From: CAZAPV01 sp964487195
Lineage (GTDB): Bacteria; Patescibacteriota; Patescibacteriia; SG8-24
Direction: 5' to 3'
DNA: 17,635 bases
NCBI GenBank assembly: GCA_964487195.1
Contig: CAZAPV010000020.1
Span: 1-17,635, forward strand
Shown: piece after piece, positions 6,401 through 15,500 of the stretch
Numbering within the stretch: the first letter of the stretch is position 1
How the letters are laid out: each line of letters begins with the position of its first letter
Program-made: the position numbers and the translations under genes
Notes under the pieces: model-generated
The model's database searches: none
The model's input: the letters and a program-made list of their open reading frames with translations, nothing else
Told to the model about the DNA's origin: nothing

Positions 6401-6957
6401 CGATTACCGTCGCTTGCGCGCTCGCTGGATGCGGTTCGCTGCCGAAACAGGATCTTCCGGCGACGTTCTGCCTCGATGCGAAGTTCTCCAACCGCGAACG
6501 CGAGATGATCCTCGGTTCGGTCGCGAAGATCAACCGAACGCTCGGCCGCGAACTGCTCGGCGGCGAAATCCTGATCTATGGCGGCCTGGTAACGGACAAG
6601 AACGGCTTCGAGCTCCGCGACTTCCAAGATGCCGTTCATGTCGTCTACCGACTGGACGTTGCGCCATCCGAACTGAACGCGATCGATCGGAGCCCGAATA
6701 CCGACCTCGACGGGACCGGCACGCTGTCCGATGTGCTGTTGTTCATGGACGCCATCAAGCGGGACAGCGACGGTCAGAGCGACGCCGATCAAACGCTCAA
6801 TCATGTCGTGCTGCACGAGTTCGGCCACTTCTTCGGTCTCCAGCACACCAAGGATAACACCGCGGTGATGTACCCGACGGTCAACGGCGTCGTCGAATAC
6901 CAACTCGACGACAAACGCGCCTTCTGCGCGATCTACGAATGCCTTAATCCGCCTTAA
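6370..6957 (+). CDS. Lipoprotein metzincin-type metalloprotease (matrixin-like)
   Basis: 195 residues. The N-terminal signal ends in the lipobox L18-A19-G20-C21, so the protein should be lipid-anchored on the outer face of the membrane. The zinc site is HEFGHFFGLQH (149-159), a full HExxHxxGxxH metzincin motif with H149, E150, H153 and H159, followed by the Met-turn AVMYP with M167. This pairing is characteristic of M10 matrixins. The catalytic domain is compact; an Asp-rich segment (NTDLDGTG, DSDGQSDAD) before the helix could bind calcium. No propeptide cysteine switch of the classic form is evident, and no substrate domain is present. Two cysteines near the end (about 186 and 191) could pair. 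Co-transcribed with the secreted protein before it, which may be its partner or substrate (inference). Confidence 0.88.
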   Translation: MVQSLLRLAVTITVACALAGCGSLPKQDLPATFCLDAKFSNREREMILGSVAKINRTLGRELLGGEILIYGGLVTDKNGFELRDFQDAVHVVYRLDVAPSELNAIDRSPNTDLDGTGTLSDVLLFMDAIKRDSDGQSDADQTLNHVVLHEFGHFFGLQHTKDNTAVMYPTVNGVVEYQLDDKRAFCAIYECLNPP

Positions 6958-6972
6958 ATAAGGCGGATTTTT
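6946..6972 (+). terminator. Intrinsic terminator overlapping the metzincin stop
   Basis: AATCCGCCTTA (6946-6956) pairs with TAAGGCGGATT (6959-6969) and is followed by T residues to 6972. The stop TAA is 6955-6957, at the hairpin tip. Confidence 0.92.
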
Positions 6973-6984
6973 CATATGCCGCCC

Positions 6985-7013
6985 TTGACAAGATATGCGT
7001 ATCGTGGTATGGT
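6985..7013 (+). promoter_or_regulatory. Strong promoter with no evident protein gene behind it
   Basis: Perfect TTGACA (6985-6990), 17-nt spacer, TATGGT (7008-7013). The expected start is about 7020. No ORF with a ribosome site follows before the terminator at 7165-7195. Confidence 0.75.
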
Positions 7014-7019
7014 GTTCCG

Positions 7020-7197
7020 TTGTGCAATCATCGCGATATGCGAGAGGTTTCGAAGAAAGGACGCACACTCCGGAAGATTCGCAGGATATAGCAACGCTGT
7101 TTCGCCTGAAAAGAACTTCGCCTCTCGCCCGCTCCAGGCTCGCTCATGCAGCTGAATGGAGCAAAAAATCCCCCGCCGAATGGCGGGGGATTTTTGT
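7020..7197 (+). ncRNA. Candidate structured small RNA (about 175 nt)
   Basis: A strong promoter (6985-7013) and a strong terminator (7165-7197) bracket about 175 nt without a credible gene. The RNA can fold: GCGAGAGG (7040-7047) pairs perfectly with CCTCTCGC (7121-7128), and after a 3-nt bulge CGAAG (7051-7055) pairs with CTTCG (7116-7120), enclosing about 60 nt. A second hairpin pairs GCTCCA (7131-7136) with TGGAGC (7157-7162), with an inner GCT/AGC pair. The third stem is the terminator. I looked for SRP RNA, RNase P RNA, tmRNA, tRNA and common riboswitch signatures and did not find them. It could be a trans-acting sRNA, a divergent 6S-like RNA, or the leader of a very small ORF (7038-7091, 17 codons, no ribosome site). 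Confidence 0.5.
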
Positions 7198-7199
7198 TT
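7163..7199. terminator. Bidirectional intrinsic terminator
   Basis: A 13-bp perfect stem (7165-7177 with 7182-7194; core TCCCCCGCC / GGCGGGGGA), loop GAAT. TTTTTGTTTT follows on the plus strand and A-rich sequence on the other side serves as a U-tract on the minus strand. It closes both the RNA unit from the left and the five-gene minus-strand operon, whose last stop is at 7210. Confidence 0.93.
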
Positions 7200-7209
7200 T
7201 CCTTCTATG

Positions 7210-7731
7210 CTATGCGCGTTGCGGTACGAAATGCCGAGTCGCCGCATCGATCTCTTCGGGAATCCCCATGATGCACGGGAGTCGCCGCGCTTCGTCAGCG
7301 GTCGCCCAGACGTAGCCGTCGAACGCGCCCGGTTCCGGGACGACTTTGCCGCTTTTATAGGTCGCCGCGAATTTGACGAGCACGGTCGGCGCGCCGTCCG
7401 GACGGACGTATGCGACGCTGTTGATGTAAGCGAGACGCTTGTCGATTTCGATTCCCGCTTCTTCTTTCGCTTCGCGCGCGAGCAGATATTCGACCGCGTT
7501 CTCGAAATCGAGCACGTCGCCGTTCACCCGCGTCGGCCGCGAAACGTCGAGGTCGTTCCATTCGAGTTTGCCGCCGATCATCGCATACACGCCCGGATGC
7601 ACCTTCTCCGTCGCCGCGCGGCGCAGCAGCAGGCACCGTCCGTCGGACTCTCGCAACACCGCGACGTTCGCCACGAAATAAAAAAGCTTCTCCTGCTTGG
7701 CATTCGCGAGCGTGATGGCGGATGCGGTCAT
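7210..7731 (-). CDS. Nudix hydrolase with an insertion in the Nudix box
   Basis: 173 residues. Nudix enzymes cleave nucleoside diphosphates linked to another moiety, using a Mg-binding helix. The C-terminal half of the box is intact: R86-E-A-K-E90-E91-A-G93-I, matching REUxEExGU, and the N-terminal half is seen in MIGGKLEW (51-58). Between them is about 20 extra residues (SRPTRVNGDVLDFENAVEYL) where canonical boxes have about ten. Flanking strands fit the fold (VANVAVLRESDGRCLLLRRA at 20-39; ATVYK-type strand later). Last gene of the operon; its ATG overlaps the stop of the YD-repeat gene (ATGA, 7728-7731). The substrate cannot be inferred. Confidence 0.9.
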   Translation of the reverse strand: MTASAITLANAKQEKLFYFVANVAVLRESDGRCLLLRRAATEKVHPGVYAMIGGKLEWNDLDVSRPTRVNGDVLDFENAVEYLLAREAKEEAGIEIDKRLAYINSVAYVRPDGAPTVLVKFAATYKSGKVVPEPGAFDGYVWATADEARRLPCIMGIPEEIDAATRHFVPQRA

Positions 7732-8564
7732 GATTCGTACACGTTCTCGTAGCGGTTCGTCTGTTGCGCCGGCTGCTTCTTGTCAAAATTGATGTGCGTC
7801 GACTCTTCAACGGTTCCATGCTCGTCTCGCCGCTCCACGCGCGTCCACACCGGTTCGCCGCTGTATAAATTGGTCGCCGTGGTCGTGCGGCCGTCTCTCG
7901 AATACGCGTAGTCGATCACCCCGAACGGTTCATCCTTGCGCCCGGCATAGCTGCGCTCCTCTTTGCTCACTCGTCCCTGTTTGTCGTAGGCGATGCGATA
8001 CGCGTACGCATCGCCGTTCGAATCGATCTCCTGCCGTTCCTTCAGTCTCCCCTGCTCGTCATACGAGAATCGCTCCTCCTTTTCTGTCGGCTTCCCCCAG
8101 TAGAATGAGGTTTCCTTCCGGCGCGCGAGCCGTCCGGCGTCGTCGTACTGCAATTCCGCGACGCTGCTCACGTTGCCGTCGCGTTCGTACGTCTCCTTGA
8201 GCGGTTTTTCAGAATCACCGTCGTAGGAATATTCAAGATTGCCCTCGTGGACCAGTTTCTCTTCTCCCCCGGCGCGCCCGACGATTTTTTCAATCCGTTT
8301 GCCGACCATCAGCAGCCGTCCGCGATCATCGTACACGTACGTACGCGCGATCGTTGACAGCGGAAACGGTTCTTTTCCTTTGATCCCCGAGTCGCGCCAA
8401 TACGTTTCGGTCTCTCTCGCAACGCGGCCTTTGTCGTCGTATTCATACCGCGTGGTGTGCGCGACCCGTTTGCCGTCCATCTGCCGGCGTTCGACCAATC
8501 GCGCGCCCCTCGGCTTTTCTTTATATTCACTCTGCGGCATCCCGCCGTGACGTTCGATACTCAT
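7728..8564 (-). CDS. YD/RHS-repeat protein without signal peptide
   Basis: 278 residues with about seven YD-type repeats, each a Y-D-x-x-G-R core followed by a charged strand: at about residues 42 (YDDKGR), 78 (YDDRGR), 114 (YDGDSE), 140 (YDDAGR), 168 (YDEQGR), 193 (YDKQGR) and 221 (YSRDGR). RHS/YD repeats usually build long secreted or toxin-encapsulating shells; here there is no signal peptide, no membrane segment, no RHS core domain and no toxin tip, and the protein is rich in Lys, Arg and Glu. It may be a free cytoplasmic beta-strand stack, a degenerate remnant, or be exported by an unseen route. Twenty-one bases separate it from the acetyltransferase gene upstream; only a weak GGAAAAG ribosome site is visible. 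Confidence 0.82.
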   Translation of the reverse strand: MSIERHGGMPQSEYKEKPRGARLVERRQMDGKRVAHTTRYEYDDKGRVARETETYWRDSGIKGKEPFPLSTIARTYVYDDRGRLLMVGKRIEKIVGRAGGEEKLVHEGNLEYSYDGDSEKPLKETYERDGNVSSVAELQYDDAGRLARRKETSFYWGKPTEKEERFSYDEQGRLKERQEIDSNGDAYAYRIAYDKQGRVSKEERSYAGRKDEPFGVIDYAYSRDGRTTTATNLYSGEPVWTRVERRDEHGTVEESTHINFDKKQPAQQTNRYENVYES

Positions 8565-8585
8565 AAAACTTTTCCGGTAAAAATA

Positions 8586-9032
8586 TCAAATTTCTTTATC
8601 CATCCAACGATAGGCATGGCCTTCGGCGAATCCGCGCTTTTTTAAAAATTGCACGATCGCACCGTCGGATTCGATGTTCGCCCAGCCGTAGACGTTCTTG
8701 ACGCCGCGCGCTTTCAATTCGGCGACGCACGCGTCGTACAGCGCGGCAGCGATCCCGCGGCGACGGAAGTTCTTCGCGACCGCGAGATAGACGAAACACG
8801 CCCACGCCATCGCGGTCGGCCGTTCGATGTCTTCGGTGTTCGCGTAGACGAATCCGGCGATTTCGTCGTCCGTCTCCGCGAGCAGGAATACGCCGCGCGG
8901 ATTTTCGATCGCCGACAAAAATTCGTCCGGCTCCATGAACGGCCCTTCCGCGCCTACGGACAGCTCCGGCGTCTCCTTCCCGAGCGCGTACAACGCATCA
9001 AAATCATTTTTCGTCGCGGGGCGGATAGTCAT
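8586..9032 (-). CDS. GNAT-family N-acetyltransferase
   Basis: 148 residues, standard length for a single GNAT domain, which moves the acetyl group of acetyl-CoA to an amine. Motif A is visible as VYLAVAKNFRRRGIAAALYD (81-100), with the acetyl-CoA pyrophosphate loop R90-R-R-G93-I-A95. Motif B follows as NIESDGAIVQFLKKRGF (119-135) ending YRWMDKEI. The N-terminus MTIRPATKNDFDAL is the usual first strand and helix. The acceptor is unknown. The ATG overlaps the hydrolase stop by 4 nt (9029-9032), so it is coupled in the operon. Confidence 0.93.
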   Translation of the reverse strand: MTIRPATKNDFDALYALGKETPELSVGAEGPFMEPDEFLSAIENPRGVFLLAETDDEIAGFVYANTEDIERPTAMAWACFVYLAVAKNFRRRGIAAALYDACVAELKARGVKNVYGWANIESDGAIVQFLKKRGFAEGHAYRWMDKEI

Positions 9033-9592
9033 ACGCCGTTCCGAACTATCTCCTCGAGGACCGACGGCACTTCCGTGACGCCGTCGTCGCCGCTGAAGTG
9101 TCCCATGCCGTGCTCGATGATCGTCTTTGCGCGCAGTTTGGATTTCAGCGCGGCTTCATTCTTGAGCGGCACTACGGCATCGTCGTCTGAAAAGAACGCG
9201 ACGATCTCCTTCGCCGACCGCTGCACCTTTTCGAAATCGATCGGCGTCTCCAACCACGGCTTGGCGATCGGCATCTCCTCTTCCGACAAACCGGTGAGCG
9301 TGAGCCACGGTGCGACCAAGACGATGCGGCTGACGTTCACGTTCACCTGTTCCAAATACCGCATGATCGTCTGGCAGCCGATGCTGTGACCGACAAGAAT
9401 AGTCTCTTCGCTCGGGGTTCCGAGAATGGCGCGAAGCCGGTTCACCCACGCGGCGATCTCCGGATGATCGGTGTCCGGCATCGCGGGCGCCGAAACGGCG
9501 TACCCGCGTTTTTCCAGCTCGGTTTTCAGCCATGGGAACCAATCGCTCTCCGGCGTCGCTCCCCAACCATGAACGATGACAACACGTGGCAT
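9029..9592 (-). CDS. RBBP9/YdeN-like alpha/beta hydrolase
   Basis: 187 residues. The N-terminus VVIVHGWGATPESDWFPWL (4-22) and the phrase SAPAMPDTDHPEIAAWVNRL (34-53) are characteristic of the RBBP9/YdeN serine-hydrolase family. The catalytic triad can be placed as S70 in GHSIGC, D138 in SDDDAVVP, and H165 in GMGHFS. Family members are soluble esterase-like enzymes with poorly defined substrates. The gene begins 3 nt after the stop of the giant repeat-protein gene, implying co-transcription and probable translational coupling, and its stop overlaps the start of the GNAT gene. Whether it acts on the surface protein or is only co-regulated cannot be told. Confidence 0.93.
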   Translation of the reverse strand: MPRVVIVHGWGATPESDWFPWLKTELEKRGYAVSAPAMPDTDHPEIAAWVNRLRAILGTPSEETILVGHSIGCQTIMRYLEQVNVNVSRIVLVAPWLTLTGLSEEEMPIAKPWLETPIDFEKVQRSAKEIVAFFSDDDAVVPLKNEAALKSKLRAKTIIEHGMGHFSGDDGVTEVPSVLEEIVRNGV

Positions 9593-9595
9593 ACT

Positions 9596-12500
9596 CTATT
9601 CTTGCGTCGCCAGGATGGTAACGTCAACCGATTGCTGGCTGGTGCAGCTCGTGACCGTCGGTACGGTGATGCGCAGATCGACGTTTTGCGTGCCGGTCGG
9701 CGCGACGCTCGACGCGAGCGTTTGGTAACTCGTTGTGAGCGCGGCCCACGTCGATCCGCCATCCGTGGAAAATTCGTGTTTGTATTGGCCGCTGCCGGCG
9801 CTCGACGCAAGCGTCCACGGACAGGCGGTGTTCTGCCCCCTGATCTGGAAAATCTCGTTGACGTTGCCGTCGTTCTGCGCGGTCTGGGTGTCGCCAAGGG
9901 TCACGGTGCTCTTGCTCGCGTTCGCGGCGAGCGTGCCGTACGAAACGGTCCCGTCCGACACCGTCACGCTGATCACCGTAGTGAACACCCAGTTCGTGTT
10001 GTTGTTGCAATTGACGTTGGTACCGTCGTACGCCTGGATGTAACTGCCGCCCGACGCGTCGGATCTGCCGACGTTCACGTACGATACCGCGGTCTGCGTG
10101 CCGGAGACATTGAGCAGCCACGTCCCGGTGGACAAACTTGAATTGCGGAAGAAGATCTTTCCGCCAGACGATCCGCTCCAGTTGATGTTCGCGAACGTGT
10201 AGGTGGAGCCGGAGTGATACTGCACCCGCACCGACGGCGTCGTGATGACGTAATTGTGGGTGGACGTCGCATCACCGGCGAAGATGACGCCGGGGGTGAA
10301 CGACGTGCCGCAGGCGGGGTCGTCCACGCCGGACGTGTTGGAAATCGTCAGGTCGTAGAACGCCGAACCGCTCGTGAAGGTGCCGGAGAGCGTCTGCTGG
10401 CCGGTGCCGGAGAGCGTCACCGTACCGGACCGCGCGGTGAAGGTGCCGTTCTGGGTGAAGTCGCCTTTCACGGCGAGCGAATAATTGTTGGTGCCGTCGA
10501 CGTCCAACGTGCCGGCGGTGACGGTGAGCGTGCCGCTCACGGTGGTCGCGCCGCCGAGCGTCGCGGTCTGCCCGGTTTTGTCGATCGTCAAATTCACGTA
10601 TGTCGTGCCTTTCACGGTCTGACCGCCGGTCGTGCTGTTGTAGGTCACGGTGTTGCCGCTCCCCGTCGCGGTGAGCGTCGTGATCCCCGACGTGCCGCCG
10701 ATCGTAAGCGATGCGTTGGTGCCCTGCGTGAGCCCTCCCGTGCCGGAGAGCGCGGTGCTCACCGTGAGTGTGCCGTTGTTCGTGAGCGTGACCCCCGTCA
10801 CCGTGACGTTTGCGATCGTGATCGCGTCGTTTCCGCCGATCGACTGATCGTTGTTGCTGAACGTCATCGTGCCGGTGCCGAAATCGACGGTGCCGGCGCT
10901 GTTGTTGGTGAAACCGCCCTTGAACGTCATGTTCGAGTTGGTGGCGTTGGTCCAGCTCCCGCCCGAATCGATGGTGACAGCGCCGTCATATGTTTTTGCG
11001 CCGGTGTTCGTATTCGCGAGCGTACCGTCCACGGTCGTCGTGCCGGTCACCGCGAGCGTGAAGTTGGCGCCGGTCGTGAACGTCGTGCCGGAACCGACGG
11101 CAAGATTTCCGCTGATCGCAAGGTTCGCCCCGGTCGTCGGCGTCACCGTGCCGGACGTCGTGAGGGCGCCGTTCACCGTCGTAACGTTCGTGAGCACCGG
11201 CGTGCCGGAACCGGACATCGTAAGGTTGTAATACGTCACCGGTTTCACCGTCTGGTTCGCGCCGGTATAATTCACGGTATTGCCGGTTGCGGTCGCAGTG
11301 AGCGTCGTAATGCCCGAGGTGCCGCCGATCTTCAAGGAGCCGTTCGTTCCTTGGGTGAGGCCGCCGGTACCGGAGAGCGCGGTACCGACCGTGAAGGCGG
11401 ACGTGTCGTTGTTGGTGAGCGTGACCCCCGTCACCGTCACGTTCTCAATCGTGAACGCCGCGCCGTCGCCGATCGATTGGCTGTTCGTGTTGAACGTGTA
11501 TGTGCCGGTTCCCGACGTGAAGCTCGCGCCGGTCGCGACCGTGAGTCCGCCCTGGAACGTGACGTTTGAATTGTTCGCGTTGGACCAGGTTCCGGTGCCG
11601 TCGATCGTCACCGCGCCGGCGTACGTCTTGGCACCGGTGTTGGCGTTCGCGAGCGTGCCGTCCACCGTCGTCGTGCCGGTCACCGCGAGCGTGAAGTTCG
11701 CGCCGGTCGTGAACGTGGTGTTGGCACCGACGGAGAGCGCGCCGCTGATCGCCATGTTCGCTGCGGTCGTCGGGGTGACGGTTCCAGAGGTGGTGAGGTT
11801 ATTGCTGATAGTGGTCACGCTCGTGAGCACCGGCGTGCCGGAACCGGACATCGTGAGGTTGTAATACGTCACCGGTTTCACCGTCTGGTTCGCGCCGGTA
11901 TAATTCACCGTATTGCCTGTCGCGGTCGCGGTGAGCGTCGTGATCCCGGACGTGCCGCCGATCTTCAAGGAGCCGTTCGTCCCTTGGGTGAGGCCGCCGG
12001 TGCCGGAGAGCGCGGTACTCACCGTGAAGCCGGCAGTGTTGTTGTTGGTGAGTGTGACGCCGGTCACCGTGACGCTCGCGATCGTGAACGCCGCGCCGTC
12101 GCCGATGGACTGGCTGTTCGTATTGAAGGTGTAAAGGCCGCTTCCTGAAGTGAATGAGGATCCATTGAACGTGATGCCGCCCCTGACGGTCGCCGCGGCA
12201 TTGCCGCTGTTGTTCCACGTGGCGCCGGTGTTGATCGTGATCGCCCCGCCGTAGGTGTTGACGCCGGTGGCGTTGGAATCGTTGAACGTGCCGCCGTTCA
12301 CGGTGAGCGTCCCGACGAGGTTCATGGCGCCGGTGGCCGTATCGAACGTTCCGGACGTGACGATCACGTTGCCGCTGATGGTGTCGGATGCGCCCAAGGT
12401 GCCGGTTGAACTGGTTTTATCGATCGTCAAATGATAATAGTTCACTCCTTTGACCGTCTGTGCCGACGTGCCGTTGTAGACCACCGTGTTGCCGCTTGCG

Positions 12501-15500
12501 GTCGCGGTGAGCGTGGTGATGGCCGAGGTGCCGGCGAGGTTGAGCGTCGCGTTGGCGGCGTTCGTGAATCCGCCGACGCCGGAGAGCGCGGTGGTCACGG
12601 TGGTCGTGCTGTTGTTCGTGAACGTCGCGCCGGTGTTGACGGTGAGCGTGCCGGAAACGGTCAGGTTTTCGCCGTTCGAGATGCTGAGCGACGTCGTGAA
12701 GTTGTTGTTGATCGTCGTGACGCCGACCATCGTCGGCGATCCGCTCCCCGCGAACGTGAGGTTGTAGTAAGTGATCGCCTTCGCCGCCTGACTCGCACCG
12801 GTGTATCTCACCGTATTGCCGGTCGCGGTCGCCGTCATCGTGGTGATGCCGAACGTGCCCGCAAGCGTCAGTGTGCCGTTCGTTCCTTGCGTGAGGCCGC
12901 CGGTGCCGGAGAGCGCGGTGGTCACCGTGACGCCGGAGGTGGCGCCGGTGTTGTTGTTGGTGAGCGTGATCGTCGTGACCGTGAGCGTATCGATGGTAAA
13001 GACGTTCGTCCCGCCGAGCGCCTGGTCGTTGGTGTCGAAAGTGATCGTATTGCCCGTGCCGAAAGAAACGGTGCCCGCGCTGTTGTTCGTGAATCCTCCC
13101 TGGAACGTGATGTTCGAGTTGGTGGCGTTCGTCCAGCTCCCGCCGGAGTTGATGGTGACGAGGCCGGTGTAGGTTTTGACGCCGGTGTTGGTGTTCGCGA
13201 GCGTCCCGGTGACCGATGTCGCGCCCGTCACCGCGAGCGTGAAATTGGCGCCGGTCGTGAACGTGGTGCCGGATCCGACGGTAAGAGTACCGCCGACCGT
13301 CATGTTCGCCGCGGTCGTCGGGGTCACGGTGCCTGATGTCGTAAGATTGTTGCTGATCGTCGTGACGCTGGTCAGCACCGGCGTGCCGGAGCCGGACATC
13401 GTGAGGTTGTAGTATGTCGAGTTCGGGAACACCGTTTGGCCCGCACCGGTGTAGTTCACCGTGTTGCCGGTCGCGGTGGTCGTCATCGCCGTGATCGTGG
13501 AGGTACCGCCGATCTTCAAGGAGCCGTTCGTCCCCTGGGTAAGGGTGCCGGTGCCGGCGAGCGTGGAGCCGGCGGTGAAGCCGCCGGTGTTGTTGTTCGT
13601 GAGCGTGATCGTGGTCACCGTGACGTTCGAGATCGTGAACGCCGTGGTGCCGCCGACCGCCTGATCGTTCGTGTCGAACGTGTAGGTACCGGTGCCGGAG
13701 GTGAACGTGCCGCCGCTCACGGTGAGACCGCCCTGGAAGTTGACGTTGGAGTTGCTGGCATTCGACCACGTGCCGGAGCTCAAGGTGACGAGGCCTTTGT
13801 ATGTTTTCGCGCCGGTGTTGGCGTTCGCGAGCGTGCCGCCCGAAATCGTCGTGGTACCATCGACCTGGAACGTGAAGTTTGCGCCGATCGTGAACGTCCC
13901 GCCGCTGAACGTCGCGTTGCCGACTATTTCCATATTCTCAACCGTGGTTGCCGCCGCGGTGCCTGAATTGATGAAATCGCCGGTGATCGTCGTCCCGGTC
14001 TGGAGCGTTTTCGTACCGCTGCCGGAGAGCGTGAGATTGACGTACGCTTTCACAAGCACTGTCTGCCCGGTGCCGCTATAGTTCACCGTGTTGCCGGACG
14101 CGGAAACCGTGAGCGTCGTGATCGCCGCCGTGCCGCCGATTTTCAAGATGGCGTTTGTCCCTTGCGTGAGGCCGCCGGTACCGGCGAGCGCGGAGCCAGC
14201 GGTGAAGCCGCCGGTGTTGTTGTTCGTGAGTGTCACTCCCGTCACCGTGACGTTCGTGATCGTGAACGCCGACGTGCCGCCGATCGCCTGGCTATTGGTA
14301 TCGAACGTGTACGTCCCGGTACCGGAGGTGAACGTGCCGCCGTTCACTGTGAGGCCGCCCTGAAAAGTGACCGCGCTCGTGGTCGCGGCCGCCGTCCACG
14401 TGCCGGAATCGAGCGTCACCAAACCCTTGAAAATCTTCGTGCCCAACGAGGCGTTGTCGGAGAGCGTGCCTCCATTGATCGACGTCGGTCCGTTATTCGT
14501 AAATGTCAAGTTGGAAAGTTCGAACGTTCCGGACGTGACGGTGAACTGCGTATTGATCGTGGTCGTGCCGCCGGAAGTCACGGTCCCGCTGGATTTGTTC
14601 ACGATGAGCGTATCGTAGGTGGTCGCTTTCGCGGTCTGCGTGTTGGAGCCGGCGTACGTGACGGTGTTGCCGGTCGCGGTCGCGGTGAGCGTCGTGATGT
14701 TGTTCGTCGATCCATTCAACGTGAGCGAAGCGTTGGTGCCTTGCGTAAACGTGCCGGTGCCGGTGAACAAACCAGCGATCGTGACTCCGGCGGTGCTGTT
14801 GTTCGTCACTGTGACGCCGGTGACGGTCATGTTGTTGAACACGAGGTTGGAGCCGGACGCGATCGTCTTCGCGCCGGTGTTGATCGTCAATATGCCGGTG
14901 TTCACCATTGAACCGGTGCCGTCGAGCGTCTTGCTGACGCCGGTCATCGTCGTGCTTCCGACGTTGCCGTACGAACCGTTATTGGTGTAATTGCCGGAAA
15001 TCGTCAGCGTCACGGCAGTGTTCACCGTGAGCGTGGCGGTCGAATCGACCGTGATATCGGTGATCGACGCGGTCGCCGTGACGGTGACAGTGGTTCCGGC
15101 CGCGATCTCCGCGTTATCGCCCGATCCCGGCGCGACGCCGCCGACCCATGTGCCTCCCGCGTTCCAGTTCCCGGTCGTCGTGGAAACGATGAGCGAGTCC
15201 GCGGCGATGCGCCAGCCGTGCGTCTCCCGGAACGCGATCGAACCGTCGCCGTTCCGGAACGCCAGCGGCCCGACGAGATATTCCTGGGGAGAGATCTTGG
15301 GCGCCTTGTATTCGTAACGCAGCTCCAGCGCGTCGCCGGTTTTGACGCTGACCGGCCAGCGGATCTCTTTCGCGTCATCGGTACCGACGACCTCGCCGCC
15401 GCCGGCGTCCGTGATCTCGAACGACGCCGGCACCGTTTCGACCACCGTTCCGTCGAAATCGCGGTCGGCCTTCACGTCGAGCGTCATCGCATAGTCCGCC

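Noticed and set aside
7038..7091. 17-codon basic micro-ORF MREVSKKGRTLRKIRRI within the RNA unit.
   Set aside because: No ribosome site, and its first bases form the paired strand of the long helix; kept only as an alternative reading of the RNA.
7040..7128. SRP RNA, because of a CCGGAAG string at about 7070.
   Set aside because: The conserved GGAA loop needs a closing stem and adjoining internal loops that are absent here.
10214..11569. Long plus-strand open frame (451 codons), and others at 12431-13336 and 14162-14911, antisense to the giant gene.
   Set aside because: They mirror the repetitive GC-rich coding strand, give Arg/Glu/Gly/His-rich nonsense with no motif, and lack ribosome sites.
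10560..14900. Regular repeats as a possible CRISPR array or non-coding satellite.
   Set aside because: The repeats are long, divergent, in one open frame and coding; there are no short identical repeats with unique spacers.
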